Assembly (NCBI GenBank): GCA_021432635.1
Contig: MU270045.1
Coordinates: 124,001 to 188,000, forward strand
Length of the DNA: 64,000 nucleotides
Source: Thozetella sp. PMI_491
Lineage: Eukaryota > Ascomycota > Sordariomycetes > Chaetosphaeriales > Chaetosphaeriaceae
Reading direction: 5' to 3'
In this document: positions 44,144-54,148 of the stretch, piece after piece
Numbering within the stretch: position 1 is the first letter of the stretch
Layout of the letters: every line of letters begins with the position of its first letter
Position numbers and translations under genes: made by a program
The notes under the pieces: model-generated
What the model was told of the DNA's origin: nothing
The model's database searches: none
Seen by the model: the letters and a program-made list of their open reading frames with translations, nothing else

Positions 44144-45658
44144 TTATGCTTTTGGGATGGCCTCCAATTCCTTTTCAATCCTACCCCACAACCCGGCCAG
44201 TCGATAGCCTTCGAGCCAATAGTTTCCTTTGGAATCTTTGCCAGTAATGATGAAACCTTCCGGATATGAAAGACCAGCTTGGATCTGGGAGATGAAAGAA
44301 GGGTAGATGGGCGTATCCCGCGGGGCGACGGCAGCTGCCGAGAAGTCGGTCCGGTACACATCTGATTTGGTCCAGTTCGAGTACCCTATGTGATGCATGT
44401 TGGCCTTGCCGAAGAATACAGGCAGCGGCCCAAGTGGCCACGCATTTTCCCGGACAAGAGCTTGATATGCTTCGATCTGCGGGCGTGTACGCTGCTCATC
44501 GATGGCGCGCCGTATATCCCCAGCTAGACAACCAAGAAACCCGTCAAGGTCCCCTTTTCTCTTGAGTAAGTTCATGAAGCTGAGGCAGTTTGAGACATAG
44601 AGCTTGTCTGGAGGGAGGAGATCGCTTTCGAGAGTGCGCCGGGCCGACATGGCCATCATAATCGTAATGGGCTTGTCCTGTGGCAGGTGGCACACAGCAA
44701 GACGCGACCACCAGGCTGTAAGAACATCGTTGTCGGTCAGGAATGGGTGTTTAACGCCGGCTTCCCTTAGTTCCCGGAGGGCGTCAAGGCGAATTGTGTC
44801 TAAAAAGGCTCTCGGGATGCATACCGACCGGTTTTCCCTCTGCCCCATTAAAATACTGTAGCCATTCCTAAGCACATACGACCCTGTGGACAGGGCCGAT
44901 AATTGAGAGCTCTCCAGTTTATATGCCTCTGTGGGGTATTTGCCTAACTCGCGCAATGGATCTTCATGAAAGCCGTGGAGGGAGGGAATTTCCTTGTCCC
45001 GACCTTTGAGCATCAAGACCCAGTTGTCCAGGATTGCCTTTAGTCCTAGTGCATCGGCGGCCACGTGGAACCAATGCAGGGTAACGATGGTAGCATCATT
45101 AAAAGAGACGATACGGAGGCCAAGCACCGGTCGATCCGTTTGCAGATAATCGTCGAGCGATTTTGGAGACCCGGGTCCGCAAGCCAGCTCCGCCCACTGC
45201 TCAGGGTCGCCCACGATGGCTGGGGAGCTTAGAGGCAGCGAAGTTGAGGTCGGGAGTCGAGATGCTATCGGATGGTCTGCCTTGACAGCATCGTATTCGA
45301 GATGGGTATACGCGATGGCCGGTCGTTCTTGAGAGAATTCCCGCGGGATGTGGTAGCTAAGCCCCTTGGCCTGTGAAAATGTTAGAGCACACAGGCCGCA
45401 GTGTGTTGGAAAGGCGGTTTTAGAACGGCCGCGGCTTACTGCTTTCCTGATTCTCCCACCCAGCTTCTGCCAAGTCTCACGACGGACCAACTGGTCGAGG
45501 CTGCTACGCAGCTTTTCCGGGTCCAACACTTCATCGTAGGCCATTAGGACATACATTGTTATCCTGGCAAACATGGGGCTATCGTCGAAGTAATGCAGTG
45601 GAATGACCGTGTCTGGTCCTGTCTGTTCAGACGCTTTATTCCTACAAGCCGCCATCAT
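44144..45658 (-). CDS. BAHD-like acyltransferase (transferase family PF02458)
   Basis: Best model is two exons, 45658-45440 and 45370-44144, giving 481 residues. The 69-nt intron (GTAAGC..TTCACAG, branch CTCTAAC) is a multiple of three, so the unspliced reading is also open, but it would insert 23 odd residues between GGRIRKA and KGLSYHIP, where family members are continuous. The catalytic HxxxD is HVAAD near 174-178 (LHWFHVAADALG), and the second conserved region reads SNWTKSDVYRTDFS in place of the usual DFGWG-like block. These cytosolic enzymes transfer acyl groups from CoA to alcohols or amines and decorate many fungal metabolites. Substrate unknown. It lies between a P450 and a Zn2Cys6 regulator. 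Confidence 0.82.
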   Translation of the reverse strand: MMAACRNKASEQTGPDTVIPLHYFDDSPMFARITMYVLMAYDEVLDPEKLRSSLDQLVRRETWQKLGGRIRKAVSRGRSKTAFPTHCGLCALTFSQAKGLSYHIPREFSQERPAIAYTHLEYDAVKADHPIASRLPTSTSLPLSSPAIVGDPEQWAELACGPGSPKSLDDYLQTDRPVLGLRIVSFNDATIVTLHWFHVAADALGLKAILDNWVLMLKGRDKEIPSLHGFHEDPLRELGKYPTEAYKLESSQLSALSTGSYVLRNGYSILMGQRENRSVCIPRAFLDTIRLDALRELREAGVKHPFLTDNDVLTAWWSRLAVCHLPQDKPITIMMAMSARRTLESDLLPPDKLYVSNCLSFMNLLKRKGDLDGFLGCLAGDIRRAIDEQRTRPQIEAYQALVRENAWPLGPLPVFFGKANMHHIGYSNWTKSDVYRTDFSAAAVAPRDTPIYPSFISQIQAGLSYPEGFIITGKDSKGNYWLEGYRLAGLWGRIEKELEAIPKA

Positions 45659-47124
45659 GAAGTATCGCCTGCAATTTTGTTAATCACGATCTAAATGACG
45701 GGCGATCGCAGGAGGCGCTGGGGTAGTTATACACTTCCCTTTCGCCTCTGATCTAGCGTCCGCAATGCAGCATAGCCTCCGATCTCCCTGGACGCTGGGC
45801 ATGGGCCACAAAAACTGCAAACTGCTCCATTTTCTCCTCCCGAATCAATGGGGTGAATTCTTGATGAGGTTGGCCCGGTAGAGTAGGTTAGACGGTCGGG
45901 TAGGTGAAGAATCCGGGCAGGCGTGGGCGAGTTCTACAGGGGCACAGGGGCACCAGCTGACCCGCAGGCTTCGCCTGATGCGTAAACCCTGTAAACTAGG
46001 GAAGCTAGGTAACATCTCTCGAGAAAATACAAATTACAATGCAAATCGTCGAGGAGCTAAATGCTAAGGCAACCATTCACAGATCCAGAACCCGCGGATC
46101 CCCACATAACCGCTGTGTCGGACCAAACGTTGTTCCGTAATGGACGAGTCAAAGATGCCGAGACCAATCACGCTGCTTTCTTTCCGCGGAAAGCATGTGG
46201 GACCGTCTTTTTGTGGATCTGGTAAGCGGTACCGTATACCTTACCAGTTGCAGGGCTCCCCAATCCCTCCCTCTCCCTCCTTTTATGGTTAGGTCTGCAT
46301 TGTATACACCTGTCTTTATGCGTAGTGATTAAACACCAAGTCTCCCTCCCCTGGCGGTATGAGCCGCCAACCACAGCTCAATAGACGGATGTTTGACTCA
46401 ATTTATGAGTCGAGTATGGTCTTGCCTCTCGTTTCTACTTACGCTTGTGCTAGGTTCTAAGTTTGCCGTCGCCCGTCCTCTGCGCTGCTCCGAGCTCACC
46501 CAAGACTCTTCAATGGACAGTTAAGTAACTGGTTAGCTGCAGTGGCTCGATTCGACTAACTTGCCGTCCTTGCGGAAAATCCTATCGTGTGTAGGGTGAG
46601 GACACCGTGGCATCCTCGGGAGAGAGCGTCTCATTGGTTTCGAGGTTCGTCTGTCTCCCAACAAGCTAATCTAGAACAACATCCTCGGAGCTGTTGGGAG
46701 AGGGCTCGGGTATGCAGTGCAAGCTGCGGAACACAGACATGTCTCTCTAGAGCAACTGCGGCAATGTTCGTTTTCATCCCGTGTCTCTTAACCTTACGAC
46801 CTCTGGTGGAATACAAATTGACCCTCGGCACCTTAGATATACAAGGCCGTCATGTATGCCCCCTCCAAAAACACAAAGAACACCATCAAAGGCGATGGCT
46901 ATGTTATCCAATGTTAATGCTCCTCCGTATGGTTGAATTCTAGCTCTAGATGACTCCTTAGCGGCCACGGCATGCAGGCCCAAGTTCCTAATCCAGCTAA
47001 CCGCGAGTGCCGACAATGATATTGCTCTAGAAGGCACCCCTGCTTTTCATCGTGGTCTTCAACAGCGGTATATTAGCCTCGGTTCTTTTCATACAGACTT
47101 GGACGCTGGTGGTTCCCTGCGTAG
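45659..47124. other. Intergenic
   Basis: Lies between the acyltransferase promoter and the 3' end of the regulator gene. Short frames only (for example 46587-46943 plus), none with a recognisable motif. Confidence 0.45.
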
Positions 47125-48324
47125 CTAGTCTGGATTACTCGAAGCTTCTTCCAGCCATGCAAGCAGCTCTGCCCACTCCAAGCCAAGGTATTGAGTAATG
47201 GATTGGACAATAAACTGCCCCGAGTCGCCAACAGCCCAGTAGTGGCGAGCACGGTGCAAAAGAAACCCGTAGTGAGCTAGCACCAAGAGCGCGTAGGGGG
47301 ATCGCTGCTCCGCGAGCTGGGCATATTCTGGAGGAGCGACAATGGCCCATTTTACTGCGAAGTACAGTTTATCCGTAAGCGAGGCATTTGGCGACGTGGT
47401 CTCGTGGTAAAGAATATGGAGGCAGTGTACGGCCTGCTTGCAGGTCATAATAGTGAGATCGTCGACACACGTCCTCTCGATATACATCATCAGGTTCGCG
47501 AAGTGATTACAAGGCCTCCCTCTGTCACAGTCTGAGATGATTCCCTGGTGATCCTCGCGTCCGGCACTATCCGGTTCTTGCATCCGGAGAGGGAGCTCAC
47601 CAGAGTATCGATCGATAAAAACGGCAATACCTCGGGCTAGTCTAAACCATGCTACCAGCCGGGTCAGAAGTTCGGGCAGTGGACAGCGAGCCGAAAGAGT
47701 CTCGACCATAGTTTGCAGGGAAATAAAGACAGAGAAGAAATAGGCCGGCAGGCCTTCGGCAGCAGATAGTCCACTCTCTGCCCTGTTTAGCAAGTTCAAG
47801 CCCCGCATTTGCAGAAGCGTTGCTTCTGAGCGGCGCGAATACTGCCTATCATTTTGGAGATAGCTCAAGTGAGACGCAGAGACGGCGAGAATCTGCTGCA
47901 TCAGCCAAGGGGCGTGAAAACCTTGGCGGATCGCCAGGTCGAAGTAGTCGTCCATTTGAAGCCCTTGCGCCATGCTGGTCGGGGGGTGATGCAGAAGGTG
48001 GGTCCGGAAGTGATGTAGAAGCTCCATATGACGCATTGTGAAAATGGGCTCCTCCAGCGCGTTCGACCGACTGGGCGAGACATGATAAGCGGCCCCAACA
48101 GAGATGGCGTCGAGCGGCCCGCTCAGTAGATCCGTCCGTAATAGGCCAGGCCGAGACACCGACACTGGCTCCGTGAAGGTTGACGCGCGTGGTCTCCTTG
48201 CAGTCGTTGTTAGGTAGGAGCAGTACTGCTTCGAAGTCCTGCAATTCACGCATGATGGGCGGGTTTCGTCGCATTTCCGGTGCCGGCGTTTGCACTGTTG
48301 GCACCCATTCCGTGATTTCGACAT
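47125..48324 (-). CDS. Zn2Cys6 transcription factor (short, Upc2-like layout)
   Basis: Single open frame of 399 residues. The zinc cluster sits at the very N-terminus with Cys at 8, 11, 18, 25, 28 and 35 (GCQQCKRRHRKCDETRPSC), followed by RRPRAS and a C-terminal region starting MELLHHFRTHLL, as in sterol-regulator (Upc2/Ecm22)-like fungal factors. At about 400 residues it is in the usual range for this short subclass. No classical long middle domain is present. It should bind DNA in the nucleus. Proximity to the acyltransferase and P450 suggests, but does not show, a cluster-specific regulator. The frame is intact and needs no intron. Confidence 0.85.
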   Translation of the reverse strand: MSKSRNGCQQCKRRHRKCDETRPSCVNCRTSKQYCSYLTTTARRPRASTFTEPVSVSRPGLLRTDLLSGPLDAISVGAAYHVSPSRSNALEEPIFTMRHMELLHHFRTHLLHHPPTSMAQGLQMDDYFDLAIRQGFHAPWLMQQILAVSASHLSYLQNDRQYSRRSEATLLQMRGLNLLNRAESGLSAAEGLPAYFFSVFISLQTMVETLSARCPLPELLTRLVAWFRLARGIAVFIDRYSGELPLRMQEPDSAGREDHQGIISDCDRGRPCNHFANLMMYIERTCVDDLTIMTCKQAVHCLHILYHETTSPNASLTDKLYFAVKWAIVAPPEYAQLAEQRSPYALLVLAHYGFLLHRARHYWAVGDSGQFIVQSITQYLGLEWAELLAWLEEASSNPD

Positions 48325-51134
48325 GTCGGCTCAATGTAGCACTCCCCCGGATGCTAGGGACGTGCGCTGATTAGACGCGCGGTGTCCCCATTAGGACGGG
48401 ATGCGCATACCAGCCCATTCGAGCCCTGCGTGGCAGACGGGCCGCTGCGGGCTGGGAAATGTCGTAGATGGTAGGCTATGGGGAACGCTGTAGATACGGG
48501 TAAGCCAAGTTCAGAGTAGGAAGTGTAAGGATCTGTGACGTGTGCCTCTGCAGGGGCTACGCTACGTTTAGCTCATGCGAAATCTGATTTTATATGTCAG
48601 TCAGGTGGTCTGTGATCGAGCTGCTACAGCCTAGTGGGGCGGTCATTTAGGAAGCGGATCCAACCCCTACCAATTTCTCCACCATTAACGCAAAAATCCC
48701 TGGAGATGCAGTAGCGCCTACCGAGCGCGTCTTCTCTCACAAAAGAACCCCCGCATCGCTAGAGACGTACAAACAAAACAACACATATGTACCATAGTAG
48801 TAACAGCAAGCAACTCGCCCGCCCGCGTGATTAAAGATGTATATAGGTGCAAACAGCTTCAAAGACTAGCTTTTAGAGAGGACTGCAGGGAGTCGTCCCC
48901 GGCACTGGTTCGCTGGCTGCGCTGGCTCGTCTAGCTTCTGAACTCCTTCGAGACCTTGATAGCCGCTACCGATCGACAAGTCAATCGCCATGGTGGATTT
49001 CTTACAGGTCATCAAAGTATTGGCGGCTCGCAATGATCGAGTCTATATCGCTGTAGATGTCACCGCCGAGGGCAACAGTGACTTTCGTGCCCTCGACGTG
49101 AGCGAAAACAAGGAGAGTAGATCCGATTTATTTTCTTCGGTTAAGAAAGATATTTTAGATACCGCGATTGGCGTCATGTTATTAGCCTTAGGCTTTAGGT
49201 CGGCTGATGAATGACACAGTGGAAGCAGTCGCGAGAACTGCATACAACTCGAACGGATCTCAGCAGCGAGAATGGGGAGTGCTTGATAGATGGAGCAAAT
49301 GAGATGGAAGTTGTCGGCTGTATTCTGGACATATGCTCTACACACAGCTAATATGCGCCATCGGGATGGCTCGACTACATTTCAAGTCTGACCAAAAACG
49401 AATCACGGAGAGCTGCTCTGCAGAAACTCCCTTCCGCGCTGAAGCTACCTGACTCTCAATGCCCCAAGGTGTTACTGGTAATACGACATATTTTTATTCT
49501 CGATATACCGGTATGGATGCCCCTCCATCTCTGCTGGTGTCATGTCTGGTCTTGTACTTATCTAGGAATGTACATTGCGGGCAGTTATCACTCTAGACTT
49601 CGATGGAGATACTTCTCTAGACTTCGATGGAGATACTTTTCGGAGCGCCAACCTGCCCAGCTGTCGCCGTTTCGCGTCCACAGAGATGTGGCACAGCATG
49701 TTACTTAATGATAATAGCAGCTCAACCAATACAGTTTGGGAAGATTACGATACGCAAAACTGCCTGTGCAACGTACATGCCAATCTCGAGGGCCTCAGAT
49801 TGGAGGGATCATCCAGGAGCGCCGACTGTCCACTACACCGACTAAGCCCATCCACCACACCCAGCCCCGGAACTTGATGGTCTATTCATATCAATTTCAA
49901 ATCGTAGAGCTGCGCGATTCATGTACCGGACAACGGGATCCCTCCGAGCACGCACATTGACTTCACATCAGATCTCATTGATCAACTTGTCACATGGCCA
50001 CATCCAAGCGCAGCTCCGAGTCACGGATTTACGACGAATATCCGTTCGTAATAGTACTGAAGTTCTTGCCAAGTTTTCTTATTTTTCTCCCTTGTCATTT
50101 CCTACCGCAAAGGCCCCGACCTATCAGCCACAACAATCGTCGCCCAAGACCCACGTTCCACAAGCTTAAACCACCGAATACCTCCGCAACTCGATCGAAT
50201 TCTAGCTTCAACACGGGCGACTCTGCCTTCTTCATTAAGGCTAGTAGGAGCCGACTGCGCACCGAACTGCAGGCACTATACCCTTTCCTTTTATTTAGCC
50301 CCCATGTGACACCCGGAAGACGCCTCCGGAAGGGGGAGTATTAGGCGTACTAGGTAATGACACCAGCTGAAAAGATATCCGCTCGGGTAGTCCTTTGTTC
50401 AAGAGTATTGATAAGATGTTTTACTTCGCCACGTGATGGGTCTCTACCATATTTCAATGGCCACAATTTGGCCCACGGGGGTGTAGTGATTGGATCCGAC
50501 CTGTTCTTACTCACATGGGGTATGCCGGTTTGTGCCGTCATGCACCTGTGGTCAGAAGAGCCACAGATAGCACCCTGTGTTGCAGCATATTCATTGTGCG
50601 TACTTCATACACTGCTTCCATGCCTCCCGTTCCGCCTTTGTATCACCTCATTGGTTCTTGCCTCTAGCGAGAGTGCTCGCGGGTAGTAGCAATGCGGCTG
50701 TGCCGCTTCATTAAACCATAGAAATCGCGCTCTGTTTAGGTAACTTAACTAGTATTAAGGCTGAATAGTTGTCCAATATTATACTAAGTTGAACACGACG
50801 TTCACATGTCCGGAGACGTTGTACAAGGAGCACCGACTATGCACGCTCGGTCACATCCATATCCTGCGGTGCGTGGGGAAATAGCAAGTCAAGCACGTGT
50901 ACCTATTTCCCATTGGGTGCCATGCACCCTGGCTCTCTTTTGTTCCTGAAAACGCCTGATGACTACGAGAACGGGGACATGATGCACTGATAAAGCATAT
51001 ACGTAACCAAATGCAATCCTTCGATGCAGAACTTTTGTCCAATATTGGGATGTGCTGTCGAGAGGATTAGAGAAGGAACTCGCTTGTCCTAGGTCTAGAA
51101 GCAGCTAGCCTGGATTTGACTTATACAACTCGAG
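48325..51134. other. Gene-poor stretch of about 2.8 kb
   Basis: Regulator promoter region, then frames without known motifs, including 48990-49214 (plus, 74 codons, MVDFLQVIKVLAARNDRVYI) and the opposite 49043-49345. These could be relics of a larger gene. A 24-bp tandem duplication is listed separately. Nothing else is supported. Confidence 0.4.
49591..49638. repeat. Perfect 24-bp tandem duplication
   Basis: The unit CTCTAGACTTCGATGGAGAT plus ACTT occurs twice in direct succession. The unit is a multiple of three and would duplicate eight residues (LDFDGDTS-like) in the local plus-strand frame, but that frame is not a recognised gene. Confidence 0.9.
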
Positions 51135-51141
51135 TATATAA
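51135..51141 (+). promoter_or_regulatory. Candidate TATA box of the secreted-protein gene
   Basis: TATATAA about 100 bases upstream of the ATG at 51236. Motif and spacing only. Confidence 0.4.
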
Positions 51142-51235
51142 CCTCAAGTAGTTCACAGCAGGAATAATGCCATCCTCGTCCTTCATCACATAGCCAACAC
51201 AGTTCCTGAGCTTCCAACCACAGCTAATCGCCATA

Positions 51236-51781
51236 ATGCATCACTTGAAGAAGAAGCTAATCCCCCTCCTCTTCCTCAACGCCGTTGTTGGCTTTACAAT
51301 CCCGGCGGACCAGGAAGACGGTGTGTATATGGTCCACTACGACGATGCGGGCGAAGCAGTGCACACCTGGCTTCACGGGCCCGTGAATGAGAGCGAGATT
51401 ACCGAAGCCGCCACTAAGCGTGACGGCCTGTTGCGCATTGCTCGCAGAGACTCGGACTCAGTTGACTGCGGCGGATATGATCTCGCCCACGCTGATACCG
51501 ACAACGCCGTCGAGGCACTGAAGCGCCAATGCGATCCTTCAGGTGCCATCAGCCAAGGCCTTGACTTTTACTCGATTGCGGGGAGCACCGTAGCGTACGA
51601 GTGCAACTTTGGCAACAAGGCTGTCATCTGCACACGCAACGAACAAGGCGGAAGCTTTGACAAGATCACCGGAGTCTGCGGCTCCTATCGTGCGGGTTGG
51701 CGGACCATTCAGAACTCAGCAGCTTGGTATTCGATCGGCTACGAGGACAGGGGCGCTAAGTTCTGCGGCCGGGGTCCTTGA
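51236..51781 (+). CDS. Small secreted cysteine-rich protein with dibasic processing sites
   Basis: Single exon, 181 residues. Residues 1-20 form a signal peptide (basic MHHLKKK, then LIPLLFLNAVVGF). A polar pro-like segment follows, containing KR at 61-62 and RR at 70-71, both plausible Kex2 sites. The C-terminal part from residue 72 has six cysteines at 78, 99, 123, 132, 148 and 177, probably three disulphides, and ends FCGRGP. No named domain is recognised. Size, cysteine number and processing sites fit a secreted effector, antimicrobial or killer-type protein, but the activity cannot be read from sequence. The frame is intact and coding bias is good. Confidence 0.75.
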   Translation: MHHLKKKLIPLLFLNAVVGFTIPADQEDGVYMVHYDDAGEAVHTWLHGPVNESEITEAATKRDGLLRIARRDSDSVDCGGYDLAHADTDNAVEALKRQCDPSGAISQGLDFYSIAGSTVAYECNFGNKAVICTRNEQGGSFDKITGVCGSYRAGWRTIQNSAAWYSIGYEDRGAKFCGRGP

Positions 51782-52156
51782 AATACCTTAGCTACGAGCA
51801 CGGATTTGGGTCATCTAGGATCGGGGATGTTCAGTCTGATCAATGGCAAGTGTAGATGTGATTAGGAGCTTGGGGCTTTCTATTCTTCGTGGGAGGGCTA
51901 CCCCTTCATTCACAAAACTTACCATGTACTCTGTCGAGTTTTATCTTTGCAAGAGCTACGAAACAGGAGATTATATTTTCCACTTTACCATTCTAATATG
52001 CAAGTTACTGAAGCTGCTCTTCCTCTTTCCTTTCCTTGAAACCGTCGACAGTGTTACCCACTGACAGCATCCCTTGTAGTGATCTCGCTCGAAGCTTATT
52101 GAGCACAAGATTACAGAATAGAGTCTGTGCGATACCTCCCGATCTATATAATAGGT
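51782..52156. other. Intergenic
   Basis: 3' flanks of the secreted-protein and HET genes. Nothing recognised. Confidence 0.5.
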
Positions 52157-54148
52157 CTAGACCAACCAAAATTTCGTAGTGGTTTTTTGGGTAACTGGAC
52201 CAATGTTGGCTTTCCTTTTCCACGACCGGCCATCGAGGATCCGGCAGTTGCCAAGATATCGAAATTGGCCGTCCATGCCATCCACTGGACGTAAGATACA
52301 AGGGGTCCTTGCCCCCACCAGCATACAAACTACATCGTCTGGGAGGAGGGTTACACTATCTCGCCTGTAGCAACGCAGAATGCGTCCATTGCCGAGAATT
52401 GCAAAAGCAGCCCGGACATAAACCGCAATACGGCGTTCTTCTGCAAGACTCTCGGCCGTAAGGGTTGTTTTCTCCTCGGAAGAGCGCATGTGTGCTTTTC
52501 GGTGGCTCATGCGCTCCCATAGCTGGCAGTTGAATCGTCCAGATCGCATGAACTGCTCCTGCACGACAGAATCACAAACTCCCTTGCCCCTAGAGACAGG
52601 CTCGATGATTTCACGTCGGATAAGCTGGAGCCGGTTGGTCAGAGCCTCCGGGACGTCATCGTCGGATGGCATGTCATCCGGCCCCGGAGGTACGGACGCC
52701 ACGCAGCGCCCTAAGCTAAACCCTTGAACTTCTAATACGCGCCCATCCTCCGATATGGACACGTGTTCCGTGCCGGGTGGACGGCTATCTCGTGTGATGC
52801 TTAAGCTAGGAGCCCATATATGCCGAAAGTCGGGGACCCATGAAGGCACTCTGCTGCTGAGTTGGTTTCTGCGGCAGTTGATAAGCTCCAGGGCTTCGGT
52901 TTCCTGAATCAAGTATTTTGCATATCGATGGTATATCTCCTGGTAGTCTAGGCGATAGTCCGCGTCGAGATAGCTGGGTAGGTTGCCCGCTGCTCTGCCC
53001 AGAGCTAGCATGCCGTAAATCTGGTCTCGCGGATCGGTCGACTTCAAGCCGCTGAAATATATCAGAAGGGAGGCGAAGAAGCTGGCGGGGCTGGAATGAC
53101 TCCGTTGCAGTGTCAAAACACCGCCGCGGCCCTTGCCCTTGTCTTTCGCCCGACTGAAGTTGTTTCGGATTCTACCAAGCCTCTGAAGCTGGCTGCCGCT
53201 TCGTCCCACGATGGCCGTCACCAGAGGGGTATTCTCTCTTATAAGGACTCCGTAAAGACGCACTAACTCGGACAGCCTCGCATGGTGTGTGCCACAATAG
53301 AGGACAGGATCCCCCGAGCTGGCAACGATCTCCTGAACGACCCATATCCTCCTAAACCACGGTCGCTCCTTACAAAGGGCGTAGAAAGCCATGATCATCC
53401 GAGATCCGTGAGGGCCGAGAGGGAAGCGTGCGAACTGCGAATTCGCCTTCGATGCATCCGTTTCTCGCCGTGCCCGGTCCCCCAGGGCTCGTGCTTTCTC
53501 AAATAGCTCCCCGGTGTGCTGATTCTCTTGGTCTGAGCCAGCTGCTCCCAACCAGACGACAGTCCGTATGGCAGAGGAGTAGATCTGGGTCATGCGGGCA
53601 ACCTGTGCCGATCTCTCGTCTAAGTTAGCCTGATCAATACAGATGGCGTCGATCCACAGAGCACCCCGGAACACAGGATCACGGTCCTGCAGTGCACGAA
53701 ACTGGCGTAGTGCATCGTACAGGTTTTTGGTAACGTGAAATCTTCGGCCGTTTAAATGGATAGTTTGATGGTCGCCCTGCTCACCCCAGCAGTAAGATAA
53801 GGAGTGAAATATTGGTCGGGAGCTCAAAGCCACCTGCTCCAGTTCGCAGGCAAGTGGCTCGTCGCTTGATCCTGGAAGAATTTTGAGCAGCCGGATTTCA
53901 GAGCCGTGAAGCCTCCGGTACGGGTAGATAGCATCTTTGCCACTCGTGGGACAGCCCATCCCAGCCGATAGCGGCGACGCGCTAGACTTAGGCGGCCCTC
54001 CCGAGCTTGAAGCCAAACGCCATCGTCCGATGGACCTCGTGGCCGGGAGGATAGAGCTACGTTGCTGGATGAGCAAGGGAGCGCGAACGAGAAATGTTCT
54101 CGCCGGCCGTAGGGCGAAGCCGGTTTCACGGAACTGGGCAGCCTTCAT
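52157..54148 (-). CDS. HET-domain protein
   Basis: Single open frame of up to 663 residues. HET blocks are SLSYCWG at 116-122, ALWIDAICIDQANLDERS at 163-180 and VVWLG at 197-201, followed by the usual middle region (DPRDQIYGMLALG, YHRYAKYLIQ, LPSWVPDFRHIW). The C-terminus reads VCMLVGARTPCILRPVDG, the part found in many HET paralogues. The start is uncertain: the first ATG gives 63 extra Arg/Ser-rich residues that could be a mitochondrial presequence, while Met64 (codon at 53957-53959) begins MGCPTS, a possible lipid-modified N-terminus, just before the conserved part. Role as for other HET proteins: presumed non-self recognition or cell-death control. It is divergent from the AAA ATPase gene downstream. 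Confidence 0.9.
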   Translation of the reverse strand: MKAAQFRETGFALRPARTFLVRAPLLIQQRSSILPATRSIGRWRLASSSGGPPKSSASPLSAGMGCPTSGKDAIYPYRRLHGSEIRLLKILPGSSDEPLACELEQVALSSRPIFHSLSYCWGEQGDHQTIHLNGRRFHVTKNLYDALRQFRALQDRDPVFRGALWIDAICIDQANLDERSAQVARMTQIYSSAIRTVVWLGAAGSDQENQHTGELFEKARALGDRARRETDASKANSQFARFPLGPHGSRMIMAFYALCKERPWFRRIWVVQEIVASSGDPVLYCGTHHARLSELVRLYGVLIRENTPLVTAIVGRSGSQLQRLGRIRNNFSRAKDKGKGRGGVLTLQRSHSSPASFFASLLIYFSGLKSTDPRDQIYGMLALGRAAGNLPSYLDADYRLDYQEIYHRYAKYLIQETEALELINCRRNQLSSRVPSWVPDFRHIWAPSLSITRDSRPPGTEHVSISEDGRVLEVQGFSLGRCVASVPPGPDDMPSDDDVPEALTNRLQLIRREIIEPVSRGKGVCDSVVQEQFMRSGRFNCQLWERMSHRKAHMRSSEEKTTLTAESLAEERRIAVYVRAAFAILGNGRILRCYRRDSVTLLPDDVVCMLVGARTPCILRPVDGMDGQFRYLGNCRILDGRSWKRKANIGPVTQKTTTKFWLV

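Noticed and set aside
48990-49214. NACHT-like stretch (FLQVIKVLAARNDRVYI)
   Set aside because: Superficial similarity only; no Walker motifs or further NACHT blocks nearby.
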